Part shown: in pieces, positions 1 to 7,373 of the stretch
Layout: every line of letters starts with the position of its first letter
Position numbering within the stretch: position 1 is the stretch's first letter
NCBI GenBank assembly: GCA_012728815.1
Contig: JAAYEI010000050.1
Span: forward strand, 1-64,000
Source of the DNA: Clostridiales bacterium
GTDB lineage: Bacteria > Bacillota > Clostridia > Christensenellales > Aristaeellaceae
Direction: 5' to 3'
Length of the DNA: 64,000 bases
The notes under the pieces: model-generated
What the model saw: the letters and a program-made list of their open reading frames with translations, nothing else
Database searches by the model: none
Told to the model about the DNA's origin: nothing
Made by a program: the position numbers and the translations under genes

Positions 1-137
1 ACATCCAGCGCGATTTTGGCGCCACCATCTTCCTGGTGGAGCACAACATGGGCCTGGTGATGGATCTGTGCGACAACATCTGCGCGATTTCCTTCGGCAA
101 GAAGCTGGCCTATGGCACGCCGGCGCACAGGGCCTGA
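1..137 (+). pseudogene. 3' part of branched-chain amino acid type ABC transporter ATPase (LivG-like), abnormal C-terminus
   Basis: The frame starting at base 3 reads as the end of a LivG-type ATPase: the H-loop VEHNMG, then MDLCDNICAISFG and KLAYGTPA, the usual tail of this family. In intact homologues about 15-20 more residues follow GTP(A/E), normally ending near EAYLG. Here the frame runs into HRA and a stop at 135-137. The next bases belong to a binding protein in another frame. The 5' part lies outside the window. Either a deletion has removed the end of this gene, or the junction near 123-130 is an assembly join. Confidence 0.7.
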
Positions 138-1171
138 TCTACATGCAGAAGCTGGTGGAAGACGACAAGGTCTTCGCGCTGGTGGGCAACCTGGGCACCT
201 GGAACATCGCCTCCTCCCAGGAGTACATCGTGGAAGAGGGCATCCCCTCCGTCTACTGGGGCACCGGCTCCGCCCTGCAGTACTACCTGCCCGCCGAGGG
301 CAACCAGCGCTTCACCTTCCCGGTGCAGCCCATCTACATCACCGAAGGCCGCATCATGCTGCTGCGCGCCATGCACATGCCTGACCTGGAAGGCTCCGGC
401 GTTGAGGAAGTCAAGAAGGTCGGCGTCATCTTCTCCGCGGACGATTCCGGCACCCAGATTGAGTCCGGCGTCAAGCTGCAGTTTGACCTGATCCCCGAAG
501 AGAAGCGCCCCGAGGTGGTGTACGTGAAGGTCAACTCCCAGGTGGCCGACGAGCTCACCAGCCAGGTAGCTCAGCTTGAAGGCGTGGACGTGGTCATCAT
601 CGGCGGCCTGCAGGCCTACTTCAACCCCATCTACACCGCGATGCAGTCCAACCCTGCCACCCGCGGCATTCCCTCCATCGTGTCCTATGTCAACATCGCC
701 CCCAGCAACATCCCCACCGACCTGGCCAATGAAGCGGACACCAGCGACATCTACGGTGGCGCCTGGGTGGTCATTGACCCCGCCGCGCAGACTGAGCGCC
801 AGCAGGAAGACATCGCCCAGTTTGCCGAAGTGCTGCGCTGGGGCCTGGAGAAGGGCTATGTGACCCAGGAAGATTACAACGCCTATGTTGTGTCTGCCTA
901 CTCCATGTCTTCCTTTATTGCGCTGAAGGTGTTCATGACAGGCATCAACCGCCTGGCTGACCAGGAAATCACCCGCGACGCCTTCCTGGAGGCCATGGAA
1001 TCCGAGCGCGTGGACGTGGCCATCTCCGGCGGCGTCGACTATTCCGACGGCCAGCGCATCGGCCTGGACGGCATGGCGTTTGCCAAGTACGTCAAGGGCT
1101 ACACCGATCCCACCCTGGCCTTTGTGACTGTGGACGGCATGAAGTCCATCGGCGAGCTGCTGGGCGAGTAA
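125..1171 (+). pseudogene. LivK-like ABC transporter substrate-binding protein, N-terminus missing
   Basis: Homology to type 1 periplasmic-binding proteins of the Leu/Ile/Val family starts abruptly at about base 125 (AQGLIYMQKLVEDDKVFALVG) and continues to the stop at 1171. Recognisable parts are the VGNLGT segment, a central VVIIGG strand and a C-terminal FLEAMES helix. A normal member has a signal peptide and 60-90 further residues before this point, and neither is present. The upstream in-frame GTG at 68 only reads a shadow frame of the ATPase. The protein would bind a branched-chain amino acid or similar small carboxylate for import. As it stands it lacks an export signal and is probably non-functional or an assembly artefact. 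Confidence 0.7.
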
Positions 1172-1194
1172 GACCGCACCCGGCAAGCCATCCC

Positions 1195-1222
1195 GGGGAG
1201 GGGGCTCTCGGGCTCCCTCCCC
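1195..1222 (+). terminator. GC hairpin after the binding-protein gene
   Basis: GGGGAGGG (1195-1202) pairs with CCCTCCCC (1215-1222) around a 12-base loop, 24 bases after the stop codon. No U-tract follows, so this is a weak terminator candidate or a 3'-end-protecting hairpin. Confidence 0.4.
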
Positions 1223-1310
1223 CCCCCATGTTGTTCCCTGCCGCATGAGGCGGGGAAGGGCATCGAACAGCGTTGAAACACATGAATCTGAATGAAGAAG
1301 GGGAAGAAAC

Positions 1311-2624
1311 ATGGATTACAAGGACAAAGTGATTTCCGTGCAGCAGGCGGTGGACCTGGTGCAATCCCACGACTACATCGTGACCGGGCTGGGCGCCTCC
1401 ACCGCGCACGCCTTCTTCAGCCACCTGCACACGGCGGCAGACCGGCTGCGCCATGTGACGATTTCCACCTGCCTGCCCATGGCAGACTACCCCTGCTTCA
1501 ATGACCCGGCCTACCGCGACAGCTTCCTGCACGACAGCTGGTTTTACAACGCGGCCACCCGCAAGGCGCACAAGAGCGGCAGCACTTCCTTTGTGCCCAA
1601 CAACCTGCATTTTGCCGCCATCCGGCGCCTGAACCACAAACAGCCCCGCATCTACATCGGCACGGCCGCCATGCCCGACAGCCACGGCTATGTCTCCCTC
1701 TCCTGCTCCAACACCTATGAGGTGCAGATGATAGAGGCGGCGGACATCGTCATCCTGGAGATCAACCCCAACTACCCGCGCACCTTTGGTGATCTGAACG
1801 TCCACCTCTCCCGGGTGCACCACCTGATTGAGGTGGATTACCCCTGCCCAGCCCTGCCCTACATTGAGCCCAATGACAAGGACCGCAAGATTGGCGAGCT
1901 GGTTGCCGGGCTGATTCATGACGGGGACTGCCTGCAGCTGGGCATTGGCGGCATGCCCAACGCCGTGGCCGAAGCCCTCAAGGGCAAGAAGGACCTGGGC
2001 ATCCATACCGAGATGCTGACCACTGGCATGATGGAGCTGTACAAGTCCGGCGCGGTCACCGGCGCCAGGAAGCAGATCCACAAGTACAAGATGGTGTGCA
2101 CCTTCATCATGGGCTCGGAAGAGCTCTATGCCTTTGCCCATGACAACCCCGGGATTGAGGTGTTGGCGGGCAGCTACGTAAACGACCCCTACGTAGTGGG
2201 ACAAAATGACAACATGGTGTCCATCAACTCCACCATCGAGATTGACCTGACCGGCCAGTGCGCCAGCGAATCCCTGGGCAGCACGCAGTTTTCCGGCACC
2301 GGCGGGCAGACGGACACCGCGGTGGGCGCACAGAACGCGAAGAACGGCCGCTCCTTCATTTGCCTGTATTCCACCGCCATGGTGCGCAACCCGCAGACCG
2401 GCGAGCGGGAGGAGAAAAGCAAGATCGTGCCCCAGCTGATGCCAGGGGCCGCCGTCTCCCTCTCCCGCAACGACGTGGACTATGTGGTGACCGAGTACGG
2501 CGCGGTGCGCCTGCGCGGCACCAACATCCGCGAGCGGGTGGAGCTGCTCATCAGCATTGCCCACCCCAAGTTCCGCGAGGACCTGCGCCAGCAGGCCATT
2601 GCCCTTGGCATCATCACCGCCTGA
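1311..2624 (+). CDS. Acetyl-CoA hydrolase/transferase family protein (4-hydroxybutyrate or butyryl-CoA:acetate CoA-transferase type)
   Basis: This 437-residue protein matches family I CoA-transferases of the AbfT/Cat1 type in length and motifs. It has the glycine-rich QLGIGGMPNAV loop and the GIHTE segment, where Glu234 sits where the family's catalytic glutamate is expected. It also has ASESLG with SGTGGQTD, and the C-terminal TEYGAVRLRG and IAHPKFR signatures. It should move CoA between a short acyl-CoA and a free acid in the cytoplasm. The ATG is preceded by GAAGGGGAAG. The stop overlaps the next gene (TGATG), so the unit is translationally coupled to the hydrolases. The exact acyl substrate cannot be read from sequence. 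Confidence 0.85.
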   Translation: MDYKDKVISVQQAVDLVQSHDYIVTGLGASTAHAFFSHLHTAADRLRHVTISTCLPMADYPCFNDPAYRDSFLHDSWFYNAATRKAHKSGSTSFVPNNLHFAAIRRLNHKQPRIYIGTAAMPDSHGYVSLSCSNTYEVQMIEAADIVILEINPNYPRTFGDLNVHLSRVHHLIEVDYPCPALPYIEPNDKDRKIGELVAGLIHDGDCLQLGIGGMPNAVAEALKGKKDLGIHTEMLTTGMMELYKSGAVTGARKQIHKYKMVCTFIMGSEELYAFAHDNPGIEVLAGSYVNDPYVVGQNDNMVSINSTIEIDLTGQCASESLGSTQFSGTGGQTDTAVGAQNAKNGRSFICLYSTAMVRNPQTGEREEKSKIVPQLMPGAAVSLSRNDVDYVVTEYGAVRLRGTNIRERVELLISIAHPKFREDLRQQAIALGIITA

Positions 2625-3442
2625 TGGCCAGCTTTGATTTTCAGGGCAAGGCCGTCCACTACGAGCTGGTGGGCGAGGGCCGGCCGCTGCTGCTGCTCAA
2701 CGGGATCATGATGTCCACCAAATCCTGGACCCCCTTCCTGGAAGCCTTCCAGCAGGGCGGCAACCAGCTGCTGCTGGTGGACCTGCTGGACCAGGGCCAA
2801 AGCCAGGCCATGGACCAGGAATTCGCGCTCTGCCTGCAGGCGGAGATGCTGGCAGCGCTGCTTGGTCACCTGGGCATCCCCTCAACCGCTGTGTCTGGCA
2901 CCAGCTACGGGGGTGAGGTGGCGCTGAACCTGGCGGTCAGCCACCCGGACATGGTGAACCGGCTGGTGCTGGCCAACACCGTGGCCCACACCAACGCCTG
3001 GCTGAAGGAAATCGGCCAGGCCTGGAACCTGGCCATGGACAAGCCGGAGGCCTACTACGCCACCACCATCCCGGTCATCTACAGCCCGGATTTCTACGAC
3101 CGCAAAGCCGGGTGGATGGACCAGCGCAAGCGGCTGCTGACCACCACCGCCTTTGCCAATCCGGACTTCCTGGCCCGGATGGCACGGCTGACCCGCTCGG
3201 CCGAGAGCCACGACGTGCGCGACCGCCTGCACCTGATTGACTGCCCCACACTGATCATCTCCTCCACCCAGGACCACATCACGCCCCTTGAGGAGCAGGA
3301 GTACCTGCGCGACCACATCAGGGGCGCCGACCATGTCATCTTCCCCAAGACCGGGCACGCCGCCTTTTATGAGCGGCCGGACGCCTTTGTGAGCGTGATG
3401 ATGGGCTTCATCAACCACCTGCGCCCCATCATCGTGATGTAA
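2624..3442 (+). CDS. Alpha/beta hydrolase (first of a tandem pair)
   Basis: A 272-residue single-domain alpha/beta hydrolase. The nucleophile elbow GTSYGG gives Ser94, the acid is Asp217 (STQDHIT) and the base is His245 (KTGHAAF). LLLLNGIMMS after the first strands would form the oxyanion-hole region. There is no signal peptide, so it is cytoplasmic. The ATG overlaps the stop of the CoA-transferase gene. It closely resembles the next gene (NGIMMST, GTSYGG, TAFA.PDF.AR shared), so the two arose by tandem duplication. Candidate roles are hydrolysis of an ester, lactone or thioester linked to the CoA-transferase. The substrate is unknown. Confidence 0.85.
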   Translation: MASFDFQGKAVHYELVGEGRPLLLLNGIMMSTKSWTPFLEAFQQGGNQLLLVDLLDQGQSQAMDQEFALCLQAEMLAALLGHLGIPSTAVSGTSYGGEVALNLAVSHPDMVNRLVLANTVAHTNAWLKEIGQAWNLAMDKPEAYYATTIPVIYSPDFYDRKAGWMDQRKRLLTTTAFANPDFLARMARLTRSAESHDVRDRLHLIDCPTLIISSTQDHITPLEEQEYLRDHIRGADHVIFPKTGHAAFYERPDAFVSVMMGFINHLRPIIVM

Positions 3443-3452
3443 AGGAGGCAGC

Positions 3453-4268
3453 ATGGCCTATACCTTCCGCAACCGCCCCATTCACTATGAGCGCCACGGC
3501 ACAGGGCCAACGCTGCTGTTGCTCAACGGCATCATGATGTCAACGGCCAGCTGGGCGCCCTTTGTGCCGGCCTTCACCAGCGCCGGCAACAGCCTGCTGC
3601 TGGTGGACCTGATGGACCAGGGCAAAAGCGGCGCCTTTGAAGAAGGCTACCGGATTGATGACCAGGCGGAGATGGTGGCCGGGCTGCTGGACCACCTGAA
3701 CATTTCACAGGCCGGGGTGATGGGCACCTCCTACGGCGGCGCGGTGGCCCTCAGCCTGTCCCTGCTGCACCCGAACAAGGTACAGCGGCTGATGCTGGCA
3801 GCGACCCGCGCCTATACCGACCCGCTGTTCCGGGTCATGTGCGAATCCTGGCTGCATGCCTGCCAGAGCCCCCAGGCGCTGTACACCGCCACCATGCCGC
3901 TGTTTTACGGCGCCAGCTTCCAGCAGCGCGCCGGGGAATGGCTGGCCAGCCGGCGTGCGCTGCTGGAGAAAACAGCCTTTGCCAGCCCTGATTTTACCGC
4001 GCGCTTTCAGCGCCTGGTGCGCTCCATCCTGGACTTTGACCTGCGGGAGCGCCTGGGCGGCATCACCGCCCCCACCCTGGTGCTGGCGCCGGCGGAAGAC
4101 CTGGTGATGATGCCCTGGGAGCAGCAGCGCATCGCGCAGGGTATCCCGGGCGCCCACCTGCTCACCCTGCACCAGACCGGGCACGTGATGTTCCTGGAGA
4201 GGCCGGAGCTGTTCATTCCGCTGGTAATGGGCTGGTTTGCCCACCCGGGTACAATCGCACTGCCCTGA
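3453..4268 (+). CDS. Alpha/beta hydrolase (second of a tandem pair)
   Basis: A 271-residue paralogue of the preceding gene, with an intact triad: Ser93 in GTSYGG, Asp216 in PAEDLV and His244 in QTGHVMF. It starts 10 bases after its neighbour's stop, with AAAGGAGG in the gap as a strong ribosome-binding site. Sequence between residues 115 and 165 (the cap region) differs most from the first copy, which suggests a different acyl or alcohol specificity. It is cytoplasmic and in the same transcription unit as the CoA-transferase. Confidence 0.85.
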   Translation: MAYTFRNRPIHYERHGTGPTLLLLNGIMMSTASWAPFVPAFTSAGNSLLLVDLMDQGKSGAFEEGYRIDDQAEMVAGLLDHLNISQAGVMGTSYGGAVALSLSLLHPNKVQRLMLAATRAYTDPLFRVMCESWLHACQSPQALYTATMPLFYGASFQQRAGEWLASRRALLEKTAFASPDFTARFQRLVRSILDFDLRERLGGITAPTLVLAPAEDLVMMPWEQQRIAQGIPGAHLLTLHQTGHVMFLERPELFIPLVMGWFAHPGTIALP

Positions 4269-4282
4269 CCTGAAGGATCTGA

Positions 4283-4942
4283 ATGGAGGTTGCCGACAAG
4301 ATGCCCCAAAAAGAACAAGCCCCTTTCCAGCCCAAAACCCAGCGCGGCTGGCAAACCCAAAAACGCATCATCCGCGCGGCTGAGCAGGAGTTTGGCAAGC
4401 GGGGCTACCATAACACCTCCATCAACGACATCGCCACCGGTGCCAAGGTGGCACCCGGCACCATCTATATCTATTTTGAGGACAAGTATTCCCTCTACTG
4501 CCACCTGCTCAAACAATACGGGCACGAAATCCGCATGAACATCGCCGAGGCGGTGCGCAGGCTGACGGACCGGCTGGAAATTGAGCGGGCCGGCCTGCTG
4601 TCCTTCCTCAAGCAGGTGCGCAAGCAACCGTACATGTACAACATCATCTGGGAATCCCTCTACATCAACCCGGACCTGTTTGTGGAATACTACGAGAACT
4701 TTGCCCATCGCTACCGCGTTCAGCTGGAGCAGGCCGGCGACGCGGTCACCCGCATGGACAAGACGGTGATGGCCTACATCCTGATGGGCATCTCCAACTT
4801 TGTTGGCCTGAAGTACGTGTTTTTTGACAAAAAAGCCGACCTGGAGCGGGTGGTGGACGAGGTGATGACCTTCTACCGCCACGGCATGGCCGGCCTGGGG
4901 CAGGCCGCTGAAGCACCAGCCGCCCAGGAGACGGAAAATTAA
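4283..4942 (+). CDS. TetR/AcrR family transcriptional regulator
   Basis: About 219 residues. The N-terminal helix-turn-helix is typical: RIIRAAEQEFGKRGYHNTSINDIATGAKVA, then GTIYIYFEDK. The C-terminal ligand domain is not recognisable by name. Two starts are possible: ATG 4283 (AAGGAT upstream) and ATG 4301 (GGAGG at 4285-4289). The second gives MPQKEQAPF and loses nothing conserved. The gene follows the hydrolases by 14 bases and probably controls this CoA-transferase/hydrolase unit in response to its substrate. No operator was identified. Confidence 0.9.
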   Translation: MEVADKMPQKEQAPFQPKTQRGWQTQKRIIRAAEQEFGKRGYHNTSINDIATGAKVAPGTIYIYFEDKYSLYCHLLKQYGHEIRMNIAEAVRRLTDRLEIERAGLLSFLKQVRKQPYMYNIIWESLYINPDLFVEYYENFAHRYRVQLEQAGDAVTRMDKTVMAYILMGISNFVGLKYVFFDKKADLERVVDEVMTFYRHGMAGLGQAAEAPAAQETEN

Positions 4943-4977
4943 ATTGCTGAAAATGTGACCAAAGGGGCTTCTCACGC

Positions 4978-5006
4978 TTGACAGAACCGGCTTTGGGTGG
5001 TATCTT
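4978..5006 (+). promoter_or_regulatory. Promoter of tRNA-Leu
   Basis: Consensus -35 TTGACA (4978-4983), 17-base spacer, -10 TATCTT (5001-5006). The expected start lies 7-8 bases before the mature tRNA 5' end at 5021. Confidence 0.8.
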
Positions 5007-5020
5007 TGACTTCGCACCTT

Positions 5021-5108
5021 GCGGGAATGGCGGAATTGGCAGACGCGCTAGATTCAGGTTCTAGTGAACAGTACGTTCATGCAGGTTCAAGTCCTGTTTC
5101 CCGCACCA
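5021..5108 (+). tRNA. tRNA-Leu (anticodon CAG)
   Basis: Cloverleaf folded by eye. The acceptor GCGGGAA pairs with TTCCCGC. The anticodon stem CTAGA/TCTAG carries loop TTCAGGT, so the anticodon is CAG, reading the CUG codon that dominates this GC-rich window. A long class II variable arm (TGAAC.GTTCA) and a T arm with GTTCAAG follow. The CCA end is encoded (5106-5108). It is a single-gene transcription unit with its own promoter and terminator. Confidence 0.97.
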
Positions 5109-5109
5109 G

Positions 5110-5145
5110 CAGCAGTGCCGTACAAAAACGGCACTGCTGTTTTTT
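5110..5145 (+). terminator. Rho-independent terminator of tRNA-Leu
   Basis: A perfect 12-bp stem (CAGCAGTGCCGT with ACGGCACTGCTG), a 6-base loop and six Ts immediately after. Confidence 0.95.
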
Positions 5146-5436
5146 GCGTAAACTACAACATGGCTAGTGGCACAAGCCGGGTACATACAACCTCTATCAG
5201 CCTTAAAGGGCGTGTCCACGCGCTTTGACACAGCAGCACTGCAAGGTCCCGCTCCCTTACCACCCTCAGACCACGGTCCTGTATCCGATGAGATCAAGCC
5301 GACACTCTTCAAACCTCCACCCTTCCCCCAGGCTGACGCTGCCTGGGCGCGCCGACCTGATATTCTGGTTTCCCCGTTCAAACATCCACCATATCTGGTA
5401 TAAATCATGCCAAACCAGCCAAGGAACAACAAAGTG
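5146..5436. other. Non-coding gap between tRNA-Leu and the fab operon
   Basis: About 290 bases with no convincing gene. Short open frames on both strands lack ribosome-binding sites and family resemblance, and base composition is lower in GC than the neighbouring genes. I see no repeat, tRNA or known riboswitch here. Confidence 0.6.
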
Positions 5437-5465
5437 TTGACAGAAGGCCATGCCTGTGCTACTTT
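5437..5465 (+). promoter_or_regulatory. Promoter of the fatty-acid operon
   Basis: Perfect -35 TTGACA (5437-5442), 17-base spacer, -10 TACTTT (5460-5465), 45 bases before the marR-family ATG. Confidence 0.85.
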
Positions 5466-5472
5466 ATGGTTC

Positions 5473-5483
5473 GTTAGCCTAAC
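5473..5483 (+). promoter_or_regulatory. Palindromic operator candidate at the fab operon start
   Basis: GTTAG-C-CTAAC is an inverted repeat starting 8 bases downstream of the -10 box, at the expected transcription start, with a further TAAC just after. It is well placed for autorepression by the MarR-family protein encoded next. Its sequence differs from the published FapR and FabT consensus sites as I know them, so assignment rests on position and symmetry. Confidence 0.5.
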
Positions 5484-5509
5484 TAACTGATTGAAAGGAG
5501 GTGTTCCCC

Positions 5510-5989
5510 ATGGACGCGTTTGCCACCGCGCTCAATGACCTGCTGGTGAACACCTTTCACGACATTCTCAAGCTGGAAGAGGAATCCCTTCGCCGCTTCA
5601 GCGCCTACCGGCTGAGCATCAATGAGATGCACCTGCTGGAGGCCATCGCCAAGGGCAAGGGCGCCGGGCGCAGCATCACGGACATCGCCAAGGAACTGTC
5701 CATCACCCTGCCCTCGGTCACCGCAGCGGTCAACAAGCTGGCCAAAAAGGGTTTTGTGGAGAAGTGCAAGAGCGAGGATGACAGGCGCCTGGTCATTGCC
5801 CAACTGACCCCGGAGGGCCGGCGGGCTGAGGCCTCCCACCGCTTTTTCCACCGCAGCATGGTGCAATCCGCCTCCCGGGGACTCAGGGAGGATGAAAAAG
5901 CCGCGTTGCTCAAAGGCCTGCGCAACCTGCACGCCTTCTTCAAGCAACAGCAGCAGGACATGAACACCGACGGCGCCCTGCAGGGCTGA
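5510..5989 (+). CDS. fabT: MarR-family regulator of fatty acid synthesis (FabT-like)
   Basis: A 159-residue MarR protein with a winged helix: SITDIAKELSITLPSVTAAV is the helix-turn-helix, and KSEDDRRLVIAQLTPEG is the wing. ATG 5510 has GAAAGGAGGTG upstream. The in-frame GTG at 5501 lies inside that ribosome-binding site and is rejected. Its position as first gene of a complete fab/acc operon is the FabT arrangement known from streptococci and clostridia, where the repressor binds DNA better with long-chain acyl-ACP. It probably represses its own operon at the palindrome just upstream. Confidence 0.85.
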   Translation: MDAFATALNDLLVNTFHDILKLEEESLRRFSAYRLSINEMHLLEAIAKGKGAGRSITDIAKELSITLPSVTAAVNKLAKKGFVEKCKSEDDRRLVIAQLTPEGRRAEASHRFFHRSMVQSASRGLREDEKAALLKGLRNLHAFFKQQQQDMNTDGALQG

Positions 5990-6010
5990 CAGGCCTTGGC
6001 GTTTGGGCCA

Positions 6011-6024
6011 ACATGGCGCCATGT
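6011..6024 (+). repeat. 14-base perfect palindrome before fabH
   Basis: ACATGGCGCCATGT is exactly self-complementary and ends one base before the GAGGAG ribosome-binding site of fabH. It may be an mRNA element or a protein-binding site, or chance. Confidence 0.35.
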
Positions 6025-6038
6025 GAGGAGACAGTGCA

Positions 6039-7061
6039 TTGAACATACTGGGAATTGGCCGGGCCCTGCCCCAGCAGGTGGTGACCAACCAGCAGCTGGA
6101 ACAGATTCTGGACACCTCTGATGAATGGATCGCAAGCCGCACCGGCATCCGGGAGCGGCGGGTCATGGAAGGCCAGCACCTGACCGGGCTGGCCCTGCAG
6201 GCCGCGCAGGAGGCGCTGGCGGACGCCGGGATCAAAGGGCAGGAGATTGACCTGATCCTGGTGGCCACCACCATGGGGGACTATCTTTTCCCCTCCCTGG
6301 CCTGCCTGATCATGGAGGACTTGGGCGCTTCCTGCCCGGCGATGGACCTGCACGCGGCCTGCACCGGTTTTCTCTATGGCCTGCAGACGGCTGACGCCTT
6401 CCTCAAAAGCGGCAAGGCGCGCCATGTGCTGCTGGTGGGCGCGGAAGCCATCACCCGCCTGGCGAACTGGACCGACCGCTCCACCTGCGTGCTGTTTGGG
6501 GACGGCGCGGGCGCCGTGGTGCTGGGAACCAGCGAACGGGAAGACCTGCTGGGCATCCACCTCAATGCCCAGACGGACAGCCGCCTGCTCTACAGCCTCT
6601 CCCCCGCGGGCAACAACCCCTTCACCAAGGGGCATGACGACCCCAGCCAGGGCCTGGTGATGGTGGGGCAGGATGTGTTCCGCTTCGCGGTGGGCCAGTC
6701 AGAGAAGGACCTGAAGACGGTCGCGGAAGCCGCCGGCATCCCCATGGACCAGGTGGACTGGGTGCTGCTGCACCAGGCCAACCGCCGCATCCTGGACACC
6801 GTGCGCAGGCGCCTTGGCATTGACCCCAGGCGCATGCCCGACAACATCCACCGCACCGGCAACACCTCGGCCGCCAGCATCCCGCTGCTGCTGTGGGAGC
6901 TGTACCATTCAGGCCGCCTGCTGCCAGGGCACATCCTGGCCCTGAGCGCTTTTGGCGCGGGGTTGACCAGCGGCGCCTGCCTGCTGCGCTGGGGCAAACA
7001 GCCCCCCAGCGAGCTGATTCCCGCGGATGATTTGTTTGAACAACCAGTTCAGAATCCCTAG
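6039..7061 (+). CDS. fabH: 3-oxoacyl-ACP synthase III (FabH)
   Basis: Condenses acetyl-CoA (or a branched starter) with malonyl-ACP to begin fatty acid synthesis. 340 residues, thiolase fold, with the FabH triad visible: Cys108 (LHAACTGF), His245 (LLHQANRR) and Asn275 (RTGNTSAAS). DTSDEWIASRTGIRER is the typical N-terminal signature. The start is TTG 6039 with GAGGAG 9 bases upstream, and no better ATG exists. It lies second in the operon, 49 bases after the regulator. A short C-terminal extension (about 20 residues) is not conserved in the family. Confidence 0.96.
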   Translation: MNILGIGRALPQQVVTNQQLEQILDTSDEWIASRTGIRERRVMEGQHLTGLALQAAQEALADAGIKGQEIDLILVATTMGDYLFPSLACLIMEDLGASCPAMDLHAACTGFLYGLQTADAFLKSGKARHVLLVGAEAITRLANWTDRSTCVLFGDGAGAVVLGTSEREDLLGIHLNAQTDSRLLYSLSPAGNNPFTKGHDDPSQGLVMVGQDVFRFAVGQSEKDLKTVAEAAGIPMDQVDWVLLHQANRRILDTVRRRLGIDPRRMPDNIHRTGNTSAASIPLLLWELYHSGRLLPGHILALSAFGAGLTSGACLLRWGKQPPSELIPADDLFEQPVQNP

Positions 7062-7105
7062 ACCTGTCCCCTGACCGATGCGAATTGGCCAGCACAGCCC
7101 CACAA

Positions 7106-7124
7106 GCCGGGCGGGACGCCCGGC
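7106..7124 (+). promoter_or_regulatory. Hairpin in the leader of acpP
   Basis: GCCGGGC and GCCCGGC pair around a 5-base loop between fabH and the acpP ribosome-binding site (ACGGAGG). The 87-base fabH-acpP gap is the longest in the operon. The hairpin may mark RNA processing that raises acpP yield. Confidence 0.4.
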
Positions 7125-7148
7125 AAATGAAAAACGGAGGATACACAG

Positions 7149-7373
7149 ATGGACATCCAGAACAAAGTGATCGAGGCCCTGACCCAGCGCACCATCAGCG
7201 GGGACGCGCCCATTACCCGGGACACCAGCTTCGCCGACCTGGCGCTGGACTCCCTGGACGTGGCGGAGATGGTGATGGACCTGGAGGACGCCTTCAACGT
7301 GACCATTGACATCACCAAGGTGAAGGGCACCGTTGGCGACCTGATTGATGTGATTGAAGAGGCCGCGAAATGA
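7149..7373 (+). CDS. acpP: Acyl carrier protein
   Basis: 74 residues, acidic, with the phosphopantetheine site at Ser35 in LALDSLDVAEMVMDLED. It carries growing acyl chains between the enzymes encoded around it. Strong ribosome-binding site ACGGAGG. The stop overlaps the fabK start (ATGA). Confidence 0.97.
   Translation: MDIQNKVIEALTQRTISGDAPITRDTSFADLALDSLDVAEMVMDLEDAFNVTIDITKVKGTVGDLIDVIEEAAK

Noticed and set aside
1..137. Programmed frameshift joining ATPase and binding protein
   Set aside because: The two proteins belong to different cellular compartments and the binding protein lacks its signal and first domain. No slippery sequence is present.
110..2564. Long minus-strand open frames over the binding protein and CoA-transferase
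   Set aside because: Antisense shadows of GC-rich genes with biased composition and no initiation signal.
5061..5451. Small open frames in the gap after tRNA-Leu
   Set aside because: They overlap the tRNA, terminator or promoter, lack ribosome-binding sites and show no family resemblance.
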